From Dioscorea cayenensis subsp. rotundata (taxonomy: Eukaryota > Streptophyta > Magnoliopsida > Dioscoreales > Dioscoreaceae), in assembly GCF_009730915.1 (NCBI RefSeq), contig NC_052483.1, forward strand, positions 2,046,001 through 2,110,000: a DNA stretch of 64,000 nucleotides, written 5' to 3'. The position numbers and the translations under genes were made by a program. The notes beneath the pieces are model-generated. The model saw only the letters and a program-made list of their open reading frames with translations. It was not told the origin of the DNA and did not search any database. Of the stretch, positions 13,494-23,470 are shown piece after piece (within the stretch, counting starts at the first letter, position 1; each line of letters opens with the position of its first letter).

Positions 13494-13551
13494 GATTTAC
13501 AACATTTACAACATTTACAAAGATTTACAACATTTACAACATTTACAACGT
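13494..13551. repeat. Short tandem array of a 9-bp unit (CATTTACAA)
   Basis: CATTTACAA and the variant GATTTACAA repeat head to tail several times. The array lies inside the MULE at the end of a plus-oriented motif array. Confidence 0.85.
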
Positions 13552-14114
13552 CCGCTCGGACTTTGGACACTCACGACTCGACTCGTGATAACGAAACAAG
13601 TGTCTCAGACATTTGAATGCTCACAACGGTCAGCATAACAAGCGCATCAACTTGAACCCGCAAAACGCATACAACATTAAAAAGGTTAAACAACACACAT
13701 TCATGAAAACGACTATTAATCAATGTGTCATGGTAGGACTTAAACGACTGATCCCGATAGTTAAACACGTAACGTAATACTTTAGTACATCGACGTCATT
13801 TTCTTAAACGCTAACGTAAAAGTCTCAGTGGTAAATGTCAACCCTCGCCTTAAAGGATGTTTCACGATCTCCTCCTCTAGAGAATCCTCCGCAATCACGC
13901 AACACGTGAAAACTTTCTTTCATACCCAAGTCGAAATGCTCTCTTAATCGCTTTCCCGTCATCCATCACTGGAGAATCCTCTCGCATTCGTGCAATTATG
14001 AGAGGACTTCAGCTAGGGCAGAAAAAGATAGTTTAACTAGTTCGGTGATTACGGCTAATTGATTCTCAAGATAAGGAAGAAGGCTCACGAAAACATCCTT
14101 TCGTGACAGAGCGG

Positions 14115-14178
14115 TCTGTCCATGGGAAGAGGAGGAAGAGGAGGAGGAGGAGGAGGAGGACGATGAGGACGACGAGGA
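14115..14178 (-). repeat. GAG/GAC triplet run encoding polyserine on minus
   Basis: Purine-rich triplets (GGA/GAG/GAC) form a low-complexity tract. On minus it reads as about 18 consecutive serines within a frame at 14286-13996. The frame has no known domain. Confidence 0.6.
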
Positions 14179-15128
14179 GTGGTTGTCCATAGGGAGGGTT
14201 CTTCCCCGGTTATTTATGGTGTGAAGTCCACAAGCAGTCGACTCTTCGTATCCGAGAAAAAAAGTTAAACGCATAGTGGTCGACATCGACCGATGAGAAC
14301 GAACGCGTGTTCGGGAAATTTGATGTTAGCCGCATAAGAATTAACGCCGCCATTAATTCTCACGCACGGATACCATAACCTCAGCCACCGCCACGCGCCA
14401 CATGCCAACAATTCAGATCAAACGAAAAAGATCACCGTTTTTACGCAGAGACTTTGAGAATTTACACGCTTTATGAATAGTTATACATGTAAAGATAATG
14501 TTAAACGGAGATGGGAAGTATTAAACGGATATGACAATTATTAAACATATTAGTAAAAATATTTAAACGGATAATAGCAAATAGTTAAACATTATTTAAA
14601 AATATACAAATAGATAACCATAAACGAGAAGAACTTTACAACGAAAATGAACTCGTCAGTAATTCATCGTTCTTCTCGTCGTAATACAACTTTACAACCA
14701 TAAACGAGAAGACGACAATGGCACATGCTCGCCTCGACAATAAAAATCGACTACACTCATTTGAAGATGAAGTGCACTTGACCAATCCGATGGAAATCAA
14801 TTTCATTTTCGTTCGAGAAACCGATTTATATATTTCGGGTATGATAATGAGGAGAATAACAAGATGTAATGTAACTCCTTGGCATTGTCTATCGAAACCA
14901 GCGAAAGTCCCTCTCAAAAGTTGAACAGTGATGTGATTTAGCGCTTTCCTTTCCCACCATTTTTCGGGGCTAAAAATGGGATTTCACAAATACTGGACCC
15001 ATCTGAAGTGAACAGTAGGGGGTAAAGAGAAGTTAAACACTAACGGAAGGGGTGTGTAAAAGTAGGAGGGGGTTTTTGGGAAGTTTTGAAAATTACGAGG
15101 GGTGAACAGTAATTTTCCCTATTATTAA

Positions 15129-15909
15129 TAATACAATTTATATTATATAACTGATAATAATATAAATTTTGATAAAATAAAATAAAATTTCAATATTATA
15201 ATTGTGTGGATAGATGATAACGAAAATTTTGATATATATATATATATATTTTTTAAAAAGATACATGAATTTTGGGACTTATTATAAGATCAAATTTGTT
15301 ACGTATTAATTCAAATCATAATTTGTGTTTATGGTTTAAAACTATTAAAACTTTTAAGAAAATATTTAAAATTTCCAAGAGGTTAGATTGTGATGACATC
15401 ATAAATATTATAAATCCAAACTTTAATGTATGTCTACATCAATATAAATCAATTAGATAAGAAAAATTTTATAGTTTGAAAAAATTAAAATTTTATTATT
15501 ATAATTGTGTGGATTGATAATATAATAAATGTAAATTTTAATATATATTTTTTTTAAAAGGAAACATGAATTTTGGGCCCATGGTAAAATAAAATTTCTT
15601 ATATATTGATTTTATATTTAAAACAATTAAAATCTTTAAGATTATTTATATTATTTGATAGGATAAAAAGTACGAAAAATTTAAATATAATTTTAAAAAA
15701 TAATTTATGAGCCTCAGAAAATTGCGGGCCTATTATAATACTAGATATTGAGATTATTATAAATTAATTTTTATAATTTAAAAATAAGATAACAATAAAT
15801 AAAAATTTAAAATATATTTAAAAAAAACTATAAATATTGGGGCCTTAAAAAATCTCGGGGCCTAGGCATAGGCCTTGGTCATCTATGCCTAGGGGCGACA
15901 CTGGTCTTA
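15129..15909. repeat. AT-rich right flank with two diverged direct copies
   Basis: AATTGTGTGGAT occurs at about 15200 and 15501. After each copy similar text follows: an AT run, then ACATGAATTTTGGG. The offset is about 300 bp. The block belongs to the older element interrupted by the MULE. No coding signal is present. Confidence 0.5.
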
Positions 15910-16236
15910 CGTTAGTAATCAGTAAAGATTAATGAATTCAAAATAAAATAAATAAATATTAAACTATTATGAAGAAAAATTGAAAGAAAAAAAAAACCAA
16001 AAATAAATCAAAATATATTACACTACTTATTGAATTATACATAGTTAACCAAAATATCTCAAAAAATATTTAGGGACTAACACAAAAAAATAAAAAACGT
16101 CATTATTAAAAACTAAAACAAAGATGAGATTTCTAATAAAAATGTGAGAGAATAATTAAAGATAATGATTAATAATAATTTAACTAAATAAATGATGCGC
16201 ATCTGCTACAAATCTCAAAGCACAGGAAGATCTCAA

Positions 16237-16247
16237 TCCAACGGTCA
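16237..16247 (+). promoter_or_regulatory. MSA (mitosis-specific activator) element, perfect match
   Basis: TCCAACGGTCA matches the published MSA consensus YCYAACGGYYA at all 11 positions. MSA sites bind three-repeat MYB factors and drive G2/M expression of plant mitotic genes. It lies about 160 bp upstream of the TPX2-like start codon, where such a site would be expected. Confidence 0.7.
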
Positions 16248-16275
16248 GAATCAGAGGAGAATTCAAAACAAAAAC

Positions 16276-16286
16276 TAGCCGTTGCG
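16276..16286 (-). promoter_or_regulatory. Second MSA-like element, inverted
   Basis: On minus, CGCAACGGCTA matches the MSA consensus at 10 of 11 positions. It lies 28 bp downstream of the perfect site. Paired MSA sites in either orientation are common in G2/M promoters. Confidence 0.55.
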
Positions 16287-16348
16287 CTCCAACTCCAACG
16301 TTCTCCTTCTTCTCCTCAAAACCTCCAGACATTGTTCTCAATCTCGTC

Positions 16349-16356
16349 TAGGGTTT
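16349..16356 (-). promoter_or_regulatory. Telo-box in TPX2-like leader
   Basis: AAACCCTA on minus lies 40 bp before the start codon. The motif is frequent in leaders of plant genes active in dividing cells. Confidence 0.5.
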
Positions 16357-16395
16357 TCGAAATCGAGGAAAAGATCAAAGCTTCGATAGCCCACG

Positions 16396-18877
16396 ATGAT
16401 GGCCGCCGCCACTACCCCAGTGAAAACCCCACGCCATTCAAGATCCCAATCCTCGGAAACCTTCAAGAATTCTGAGAATTCTGACCCTAATCTTCCAGCC
16501 AAGTCTCCGGTGACGAAGTCCGAGAAGAAAGGAAAGAATGCGGCGGTGAAGACACCTCGCCGGAACCCACCGTCGCCCCCTAAGGAGCGCAAGTTCATCG
16601 TCGCCAAGAAGAAGAATCGGTACTCAAAGAAGTGCCGTGAGGCTGCGTACGAGGCCCTCAGAGCTTCCCAGGATGATTTCTTCAAGAAAGATCCTGTGAG
16701 GCATGAGCTTGATGATGAATTGAAGGAGATTAGGGCTGGAGAGGAGTTCATTAAGAAAGAGCCTGAAAGGAGTGAGCTTGATCAGTTGGATGGTTCATCA
16801 GAGAGTAAAGATTTGGAGGGGAGTTCAAAGGTGAGGAAGATGAGGAGTTTGATGATGGAGCAGGCGATGGTTTGTATCCCGGATTCAGGGTCTGGGAGGG
16901 TGAAGCATTTGGTGAAGGCTTTTGAGAATATGCTTTCGATCTCGAAGGACAGGGAGGGTGAGAAGGATGAGGAGAGCCAAAAAAAGGTGATGAATTGGCC
17001 GTTGCCGGGGTTGCAGCCATTGATGAAGAATACTGGCAATGAGGAGCCATCGGTTTCTGTTTTCTCTTCGGCAGAGTTCTTGCCGACCAGAGACTTTGCA
17101 AGGGATTCCAGATTATGCTCTTCATTGGATAGCAATGATGAAAGGTTAGTGATTATAAGCAATGTCGAAGAAAATGCGGGGTTTTCATGAATTTTGTTGA
17201 AATTTTATTATGATTATTAATGGCATTGTGAATTGATGTTTTGCAGATTGAGCTTGGGGAGCAGGACTTCGGGTGGAAGCAGGCGAAGTAGACGCAATGT
17301 GAGAAATTTTTAGTTTGAATGTTAAAATTTTCAGTGTAATACTGATAGAGTTTTTTGGTTTTATGGAACTGTAAACAAGATTTGCAGTTAAATTTCTTTT
17401 GTTGTAATTGGAATTTTGTGTTTCTACAGAGCACTGATTCAACAGGAAGGAACTGGAGTAAGAAGCTGAAGGTTACCAGCCAGCATCCATTCAAGTTGAG
17501 GACTGAGGTACTCAGAGTCATTTATTTATAGTTTCTGTTCTTACATCTGCATTTGAGCTACCTTGGCATAATGTGAATCTAGATGATAATTAAATTATCA
17601 ATCAATTCATCAATTGGATATTTCTTGATGGAACTTGAATGAAAGGAGACAGGTGAATAAAACTAGACACTATAAGAGCACCATGATTCTTGATAACCAT
17701 AAGGACTATGGTCCTTGATATGCTTTGTGGCACAGTGCTGATGATAATGTATCTTCTTAGTGTCAAACTACAATCATACCAGAGTGGAGATGGAATTGCT
17801 CCAGAGATATTTTAGTCTCAAGGGGAATGTGTTTCTTGGAAATACTGTAGTTCAGTTAGATAAACATAGCATTCTTTGTTAGTTTTCTTGTCTAATGTTA
17901 TCTACTTGATTTATATTCTCAAATGACAGCAAAGAGGGAGACTCAAAGAAGAACATTTCTTAAAGAAAGTGAAGGAGATGATTATGGAGGAAGAGAAAAA
18001 GCGCATACCTATTGCACAAGGCTTGCCATGGACAACAGATGAACCTGAGGTGACTTTCAGATACTAATAGTACAAGAACAATAACATAATTTTTTTTTTA
18101 AACTTTGAGTTCATTGAATAATGCCACTTGCTAGAATCCTTTAATTGTATTATCTCATTATATTATGAAGCCTAACCATTCATTGAACACATATCTGAAA
18201 GATTATACTCCGCCGGTGTGTGGCCTGCTTGCATGAATATTTCCTTTTGCAATCAATTTGAACATCCTTAATGTTTATTTATTCTACTGACCTTTTAATT
18301 TCGGTTGTCATTTCCTCAAAGTGCTTGGTGAAGCCTCCAGTAAAGGATTTAACAGAGCCCATTGATGTCGTTCTTCACAGCGATGTTCGTGCAGTAGAGC
18401 GTGCAGAATTCGATCATTATGTAAGTCTCTTCACATAAGAAATATATTAAAGCCCAATATACTAATGTTCAGAGCTATAACACTAGTAATTTCAATTGAT
18501 TTCCAGGTAGCAGAGCGTCTAAATTTTGCTGAACAGCTAAAGTCGGAAAGAGAGAAACAACAAAAGGTACACAATGAAATCGGCTTTCAATATTCTTTCA
18601 GAGATGGTTTGAATGTGTCTAAATGTTCATTTGGACTGCAGTTATCAGAAGAAGAGGAAGTAAAGAGATTGAGGAAAGAGCTTGTACCAAGAGCACAACC
18701 AATGCCTTTCTTTGATAGACCATTTGTCCCAAAAAAGTAAGTCAATCCTTTCAGAAGATTTTTACAACATATTACTTCAACTAATCGAACTGCTTGCTTG
18801 TTAAAAGATCGTCAAGGCCTAGGACAATACCGAAGGAGCCAAGGTTTCATGTCCGACCGGCATTGAAGACATGGTGA
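16396..18877 (+). CDS. TPXL: TPX2-family microtubule-associated protein, complete
   Basis: Eight exons can be joined: 16396-17144, 17247-17298, 17430-17507, 17930-18049, 18322-18420, 18507-18566, 18642-18736 and 18808-18877. All are GT-AG, phases agree, and the product is 440 residues. The TPX2 motif (HPFKLRTEQRGRL...EEHFLKKV) is at about 286-310, followed by basic, coiled-coil-like helices and a C-terminal PRFHVRPALKTW tail. Several Ser/Thr-Pro sites (residues 9-12, 37-38, 52-55, 60-63) look like CDK targets. A basic KFIVAKKKNR patch lies at 66-75. A motif of the form F-x-K-K-x-P-x-R-x-E-L-D occurs twice, at 95-106 and 118-129. TPX2-like proteins bind spindle microtubules and some activate Aurora kinase. 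The MSA promoter sites fit a mitotic role. Which TPXL subgroup is uncertain. Confidence 0.9.
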
Positions 18878-19194
18878 GATAATAATACTTTTTATACGTT
18901 CTTGACACCAATCTTTGCAAAGTGATATTTTCGAGCTCTGTTTGTGAATGAATGACTTATTAATTCATCCTTATTGTTTGAGTAGTGTCAGTATGATGGG
19001 AAGGTGACCAAAAGTGCATCAACACACACTGCTGGTAGACTAATGGTGGGCAATTACAATCCATTAGTCTTATTTCTTTTGATTCTGATATTGTATTCTT
19101 TTGTTATTCTGCCAAGGCAAGACTATAAATTCTTTCTTGTTCATATTTGGTTGGTTCCAAGAGTGACTTGTTCATTGTTCCTTGTTGAAGTTGC

Positions 19195-19430
19195 ACAACA
19201 ATAGTAGATGGAAACAAGAGTAGATCAGATGTTGTGACTGATCATACTTGGAACATTAATGGAAACAAGCTCTTTGTATAGTGCTTTTTACTTGACTTCA
19301 CTTTAAAAATAATAGTAGATGGAAACAATAGCAGATTAGCTGTTGTGACTGATCAATACTTGGAACATTAATGGAAATCAAGTTCTAGTATAGTGTTCTT
19401 TCGTCAATTCACTTTTAAAATAAGAAATCA
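19195..19430. repeat. Tandem direct duplication of about 115 bp downstream of TPX2-like gene
   Basis: AATAGTAGATGGAAACAA begins at about 19200 and again at about 19313. Both copies continue with GTTGTGACTGATCA, TACTTGGAACATTAATGGAAA and a TAGTATAGTG-like block. It may lie in the distal 3' region of the TPX2-like gene. Confidence 0.8.
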
Positions 19431-20020
19431 GTGTTTATTATCCCTGTCTAGGCATGAAATAAAGATTAAATTCCATGAACACAAACTCAATTTACTCCTT
19501 TTAAGGTAGCAATGATTTTCAATTAAAATTAATTAGATAATATAAAAATCAAATAATAATTCAAATTAAAAAAAGTAAAGTGTTTTTTTTTTCTTTTTAA
19601 CAAATCGACCCAACACACTTTTATTATTAAGCCTCAATCATTTCTCAACCACTAGGCTATTATCACAGTGAAGCAAATAGAATAATTTCAGAGGAAAGCA
19701 ATATAAGGAGCCATAAGAAAACTCTTATCTGATTCTCACACAATCAGCCAACATTTCTAAGACCATTATTAGTGAACTGCCAAAAGATCAATCAATGAAA
19801 ACAAAAGCTTCAACATGCACTACACAACAATGAGAACACAAGCTCCACATAAGTTGTGAATAAACAAACTCTGACGTTTTTCAGTGAAATTCATGTCTAA
19901 TAGTTCAGTCTAACCAGTACATGATTCAAAAAAGACAGCAAATGTCAAAACTTCCATGCAGAATACTGTGACCAGAAAATTCCTAACAGAGAAATACCCT
20001 CATGTCTCCAGAAACAAAGC
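19431..20020. other. Intergenic region between convergent TPX2-like and eS19 genes
   Basis: AT-rich sequence with no open frame of note. It should hold the 3' untranslated end of eS19 on minus. I see nothing else. Confidence 0.6.
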
Positions 20021-21753
20021 TCATGGGGTGATTACAACACGGCCAGCAATTTGATCAAGATCACGCATTCCATTGGAAGTGATTTTCCTTCCCCTGAAAT
20101 ATAACAAAACAAGGTGACTGTAATTACAGAAAAATGTATTAAAACAATTTTTAAAAGGCCCATATTATGCAGAGACAGACTAGGAGCAACTTCACAAACT
20201 ACATTTAGCTCTATTCATATGCTTATCCTATGACTGTCACAGAATGGATTTGAGGTGCATTTTATAAATTACAAGTTAATCTTCATCCTGATTTTTGGTT
20301 ATGATGTCCAAACATATTGGGCAAAGATAATATGGTTTGATTTGGGCACATTCTTATAAATCAATAAAAACAATTAGTATGCAGATTCCTCACCCTTTTG
20401 GGCAAATTTCAATAATATCCATGTTCTGCAGTTGTTGCAGAATGTGACGAGCTATTGCGCCACTGCTCTTGCAGAAGTGTGGTGGACGGCTTCCATTTCT
20501 CTTGCGTCCTCCATAGATCTTTTGAAAGCCACCTACACCAATTCCCTGCCTCAAATAGATCTTCCTTGCCATGGATGCTGGAACAAAAAAAAATAAACAA
20601 AAACCATGACATATAATGAACATGCAAGAAAATTATCAAATCACTAAAAGAAAAGATAGAAAATGAGAAGCAAAGATCCAGGATTCAGTACCTGCTCTGA
20701 TAAAGTACCAATCAGGATCATATGGAGCAAGCTCCTTGAACCTTCCAGTTTTCACTATATCTGTCCAATGAGGAAGCTCCAACTGTTCACAAATGTAAGA
20801 AAACCAAGTTGAGATCACAAAGGAGGATAATAAAACATAAAAGCCATTAATGCAATAAAAGAAATGCACAATTCTATTATATCCCCGTTCATGTTGATGG
20901 TGGGATTGACCCTCAACTAGTCATTTAGCAGATACTGGAGAAACAATAATTGAAAGGTCACGAAACCAATGAAAACAGAAGAAAAGGATCAATCTTTATC
21001 ACATTAAAAAGCTCCTAAGTAACAACAAACAACTTCAAGAAAAGTGATTTCACATCTTCAATTTGTCATTGTCAATGTCAATGCAACTTCTCAAAAACTT
21101 TAAACATCTTCAAATACATACAAGCATAAAACTAGACCGATGCAGACATTGGGCTCATTAGGCATAAAAACTTGACGCAGCAAACAACATCAACCTCAAT
21201 ACAATGAAATTAAAAAATGCCTCGAGAACCGCAGCACAATAAAAATCCTACTTTGATAAATTCCAGATAATCTCAGACTCGTGTTGCTCTGATTTTGTAA
21301 ACAATGGCAAGCACAGGCACCCTATAAATCCCCATAACACTACCAATTCTTTTGGCTTGAAGATCTTATCATCTTCATTTAAACAAACAGGAAAAAAAAA
21401 GCAACTTTCTTTCTTGTTTTATCTTCTTTTCCTTATTTTCCCTCAATCCATAAACAAACAACTTCACTAATATTTTCTCCTATACCAATTCGTACCACTC
21501 TAATGAGACCAGACAATCAAAATACCCCCCCAAAAAAAAAAAAAGCTTTGAACAATTAGAAACACAAATCACAGAAAAACAACATACAGGCATTAAAAAC
21601 CCGCCCACTAGAACAAAAACTAAATCGATGGAAATAGATATAGAAAGAAAGAGAGAGATTGATCCATGCCTTGCCGGAGCGCTTTAGGTGAGCGGCGTAC
21701 GCCTTGACGAACTCGTGCGGCGAGACATCCTTCACGGTCCTTCCGGCCTCCAT
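20021..21753 (-). CDS. RPS19: 40S ribosomal protein S19 (eS19), complete
   Basis: Four exons (21753-21670, 20782-20692, 20577-20394, 20093-20021) give 143 residues, the usual eS19 length. Family landmarks run from [22 protein letters not shown] through [34 protein letters not shown] and [18 protein letters not shown] to a C-terminal [12 protein letters not shown]. eS19 is a structural protein of the small ribosomal subunit needed for 18S rRNA maturation. Introns 2 and 3 are GT-AG. Intron 1 appears to start with GC: the sequence reads AAG then GCATGG exactly where homologues splice between RSGK and the ELP segment, and no GT donor nearby keeps the frame. A telo-box lies in the leader, as is typical of plant ribosomal protein genes. 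Confidence 0.95.
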
Positions 21754-21813
21754 AGCTGCTCCTGCTCCGCCGCCGCGAGGTTCTCACTTCGTCGTCGCTA
21801 GAGATCTGAGAGC

Positions 21814-21821
21814 TAGGGTTT
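21814..21821 (-). promoter_or_regulatory. Telo-box in eS19 leader
   Basis: AAACCCTA on minus, about 60 bp upstream of the start codon. Telo-boxes are enriched in promoters and leaders of plant ribosomal protein genes. Confidence 0.6.
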
Positions 21822-21839
21822 TGGCCGCCATAACCCAAG

Positions 21840-23270
21840 TGCTTCTTTGCTTTTATATCGAGATGGTTTTCCTAGAATTACGGAAATACCCTCATAACTT
21901 TTAAATATTCTCGATGGTGTATGTCTATGTAATATTACTGAAATACCCTTGTATGAGGTTTTACCTGTTACCACCCTGAAAAACAGCCAAATTACTTGTC
22001 ACCGTCATTATTTAAATTTTTTTTTTTTACTTACCACCCTCAAAACAATTTTTGATGTTATGATTATTTTAAAATATTTTTTTTTTATCAGTAATGAATT
22101 ATTTTTTGCCACATAAAGTCGAGGGCTTGATTTTCATACATATGTGATAACTTTTTCACATTATAAAAAAAATTAATTATTATCTATCTGTCAATTTAAT
22201 TATCTCTTTTAATTTATAATTTTTATTTTAGTTTAATAAAATTATGGAGCTATTATCCTAACTTAAATTAGAAAATATGAGTTCTTTGAGCACTAGACCT
22301 ACTAATCTCACTGCCCATGATCTCGGGCCATGCACATCCCTACTCGACTGCAGGGAATAGTCCTCCTCTTCTTGCTGTCTTTGGGCGCCTGTGTCTCGCA
22401 GCCCGTAGCACTTTCGTCCAGCTCAACTTGTTTCATTTTTTTTCTCTTCTTGTATAACTTTTGCTCACTATTCTCCTCATCCCTGGTGAGGATTTCAGAA
22501 TGTTATTTACTTTCAGTTTTTTCTTGTTCCCTGTTTCCTCTATGTTATATTCTATTGTTCTCTTCTTTTTAATAAATTAGTGATTTATCCACTTTATTAA
22601 AAAAAAAAAAAATATAATTTTTTTTTTCAAGTATTGTTTTTTCCATATTAAAAAAATTATCAATGTCCACAAAATTTTTTTTTAAGAAGACATAGAACAC
22701 TTCCGGGCACAAGTGGCTAGGATTTAAGTTTTGGCTCCCATGAAATGGCTTAGTTTAAAATCTGTGAATTATGAAAAATTAATATAAGTGAAAGACTTAA
22801 TAAAAATAACTTATTAGTTTTAAAGTGAGTGATTTATTCATCTTATAAAATTAAATAAAAATATTTTTATAATTAAACTTGTATTTTTTTAAAAAAGAAC
22901 TAAAGTCATTTAAACGGCAAGTAAGACCCATATATGCATTGGAATAATAATAAAAAAAAAAGATAAAAGAAAATAAAAACAGAGCAATTACTTATCAGAT
23001 TTTATAATTTCCATTCAATTACAAAATTTCATTTTACCAATTCAACGATGGAATTTCATATTCATTAAATATATATAATTTATTTCTTATTAAATAATTA
23101 TCATTTAGTCAATTGACATACTATTTATATATAACTTCAGCCAAATAAATAACATTCTTCAAATAAAAAAAAAGAAAAGTAAATCATCCAATGAATTTAT
23201 GATCATAAATATTACAAACCAAACATACGTAAACAAAAGCATTTAAAAAAGAAATAAAAAAAAAACATAA
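21840..23270. other. Intergenic region between divergent eS19 and MPP-beta genes
   Basis: Mostly AT-rich with long T and A runs. About 22250-22612 is a less AT-rich stretch ending in AATAAATTAGTGATTTATCCACTTTATT and a 12-13 base A run; this looks like the 3' end of a 5'-truncated LINE, but no reverse transcriptase is visible. The remainder (22680-23270) holds nothing I can name. The eS19 promoter must lie in its left part and the MPP-beta promoter in its right part. Confidence 0.4.
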
Positions 23271-23470
23271 TATGCAGATATTTTTATTTATTTATTTTTA
23301 TAAATTCACCACCATTTTTTTGGTGGAAAAACAATTTATTAAATTATTTATTCATTTTACAAAACCCCCCTTAATTTTCTCCTTGTTTACTTTCAGTCCC
23401 ATTCTCCCAAATCTCACACCATCCTTCTCGTCTTCTCCATCGGCCCCCTCTTCTCCACCTCTCCAATCCC

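Larger units (their letters stand above)
5555..15119. mobile_element. Autonomous-type Mutator-like element (MULE) with Ulp1 and transposase, eroded
   Basis: The 9-bp sequence TATTATTAA occurs immediately left (5546-5554) and right (15120-15128) of the element; a 9-bp target duplication is the hallmark of Mutator transposition. The termini are weakly inverted: GTGGAAATTGC at the left against GGGAAAATTAC at the right, with related C-rich tracts (CCCCAAAAACCCCTCC against CCCAAAAACCCCCTCC) further in. Inside are a Ulp1-like cysteine peptidase on plus (about 8.9-9.7 kb) and a MuDR-class transposase on minus (about 12.3-10.4 kb), placed tail to tail. This gene pair is known from Ulp1-bearing plant MULEs such as Arabidopsis KAONASHI and melon CUMULE. 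Both genes have frameshifts, so the copy cannot make either protein as it stands. The perfect target duplication argues that insertion is not very ancient. Confidence 0.85.
12341..15119. other. MULE right interior without a recognisable gene
   Basis: The interval holds phased motif arrays (minus orientation at 12350-12480, plus at 13140-13445, minus at 13660-13810 and 14495-14600). A diverged 140-bp segment is present twice (about 12570-12720 and 14712-14850), and a minus-strand frame at 14286-13996 encodes a long serine run. None matches a family I know. The region may contain the transposase 5' part plus an additional lost gene. Confidence 0.4.
5419..15909. mobile_element. Old hAT-like element split by the MULE (tentative)
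   Basis: The left end reads TAGGGCCGGT and the reverse complement of the right end reads TAAGACCAGT. They match at 7 of 10 positions, and all three differences are G-to-A transitions, as methylation decay would leave. The subterminal GC-rich blocks with GGGCC and CCTAGG words flank very AT-rich interior (5440-5546 and 15129-15840). The interior has no coding signal. A convincing 8-bp target duplication is not visible; shifting the left boundary to 5421 gives cttaagta against cgttagta, 6 of 8 matching. The ends resemble nonautonomous hAT elements of plants. The family call is inference from end sequence only. Confidence 0.4.

Noticed and set aside
13494-13551. CRISPR-like repeat array
   Set aside because: Head-to-tail 9-bp units without spacers in a plant transposon; simple tandem repeat.
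16338-17162. Several minus-strand frames over the TPX2-like first exon
   Set aside because: They are shadows of the plus-strand exon, which has conserved motifs and a full splice chain.
22330-22572. 80-codon hydrophobic frame on plus
   Set aside because: Leu/Ser/Phe-rich translation of a T/C-rich tract, probably the 3' end of a truncated LINE; no gene context.
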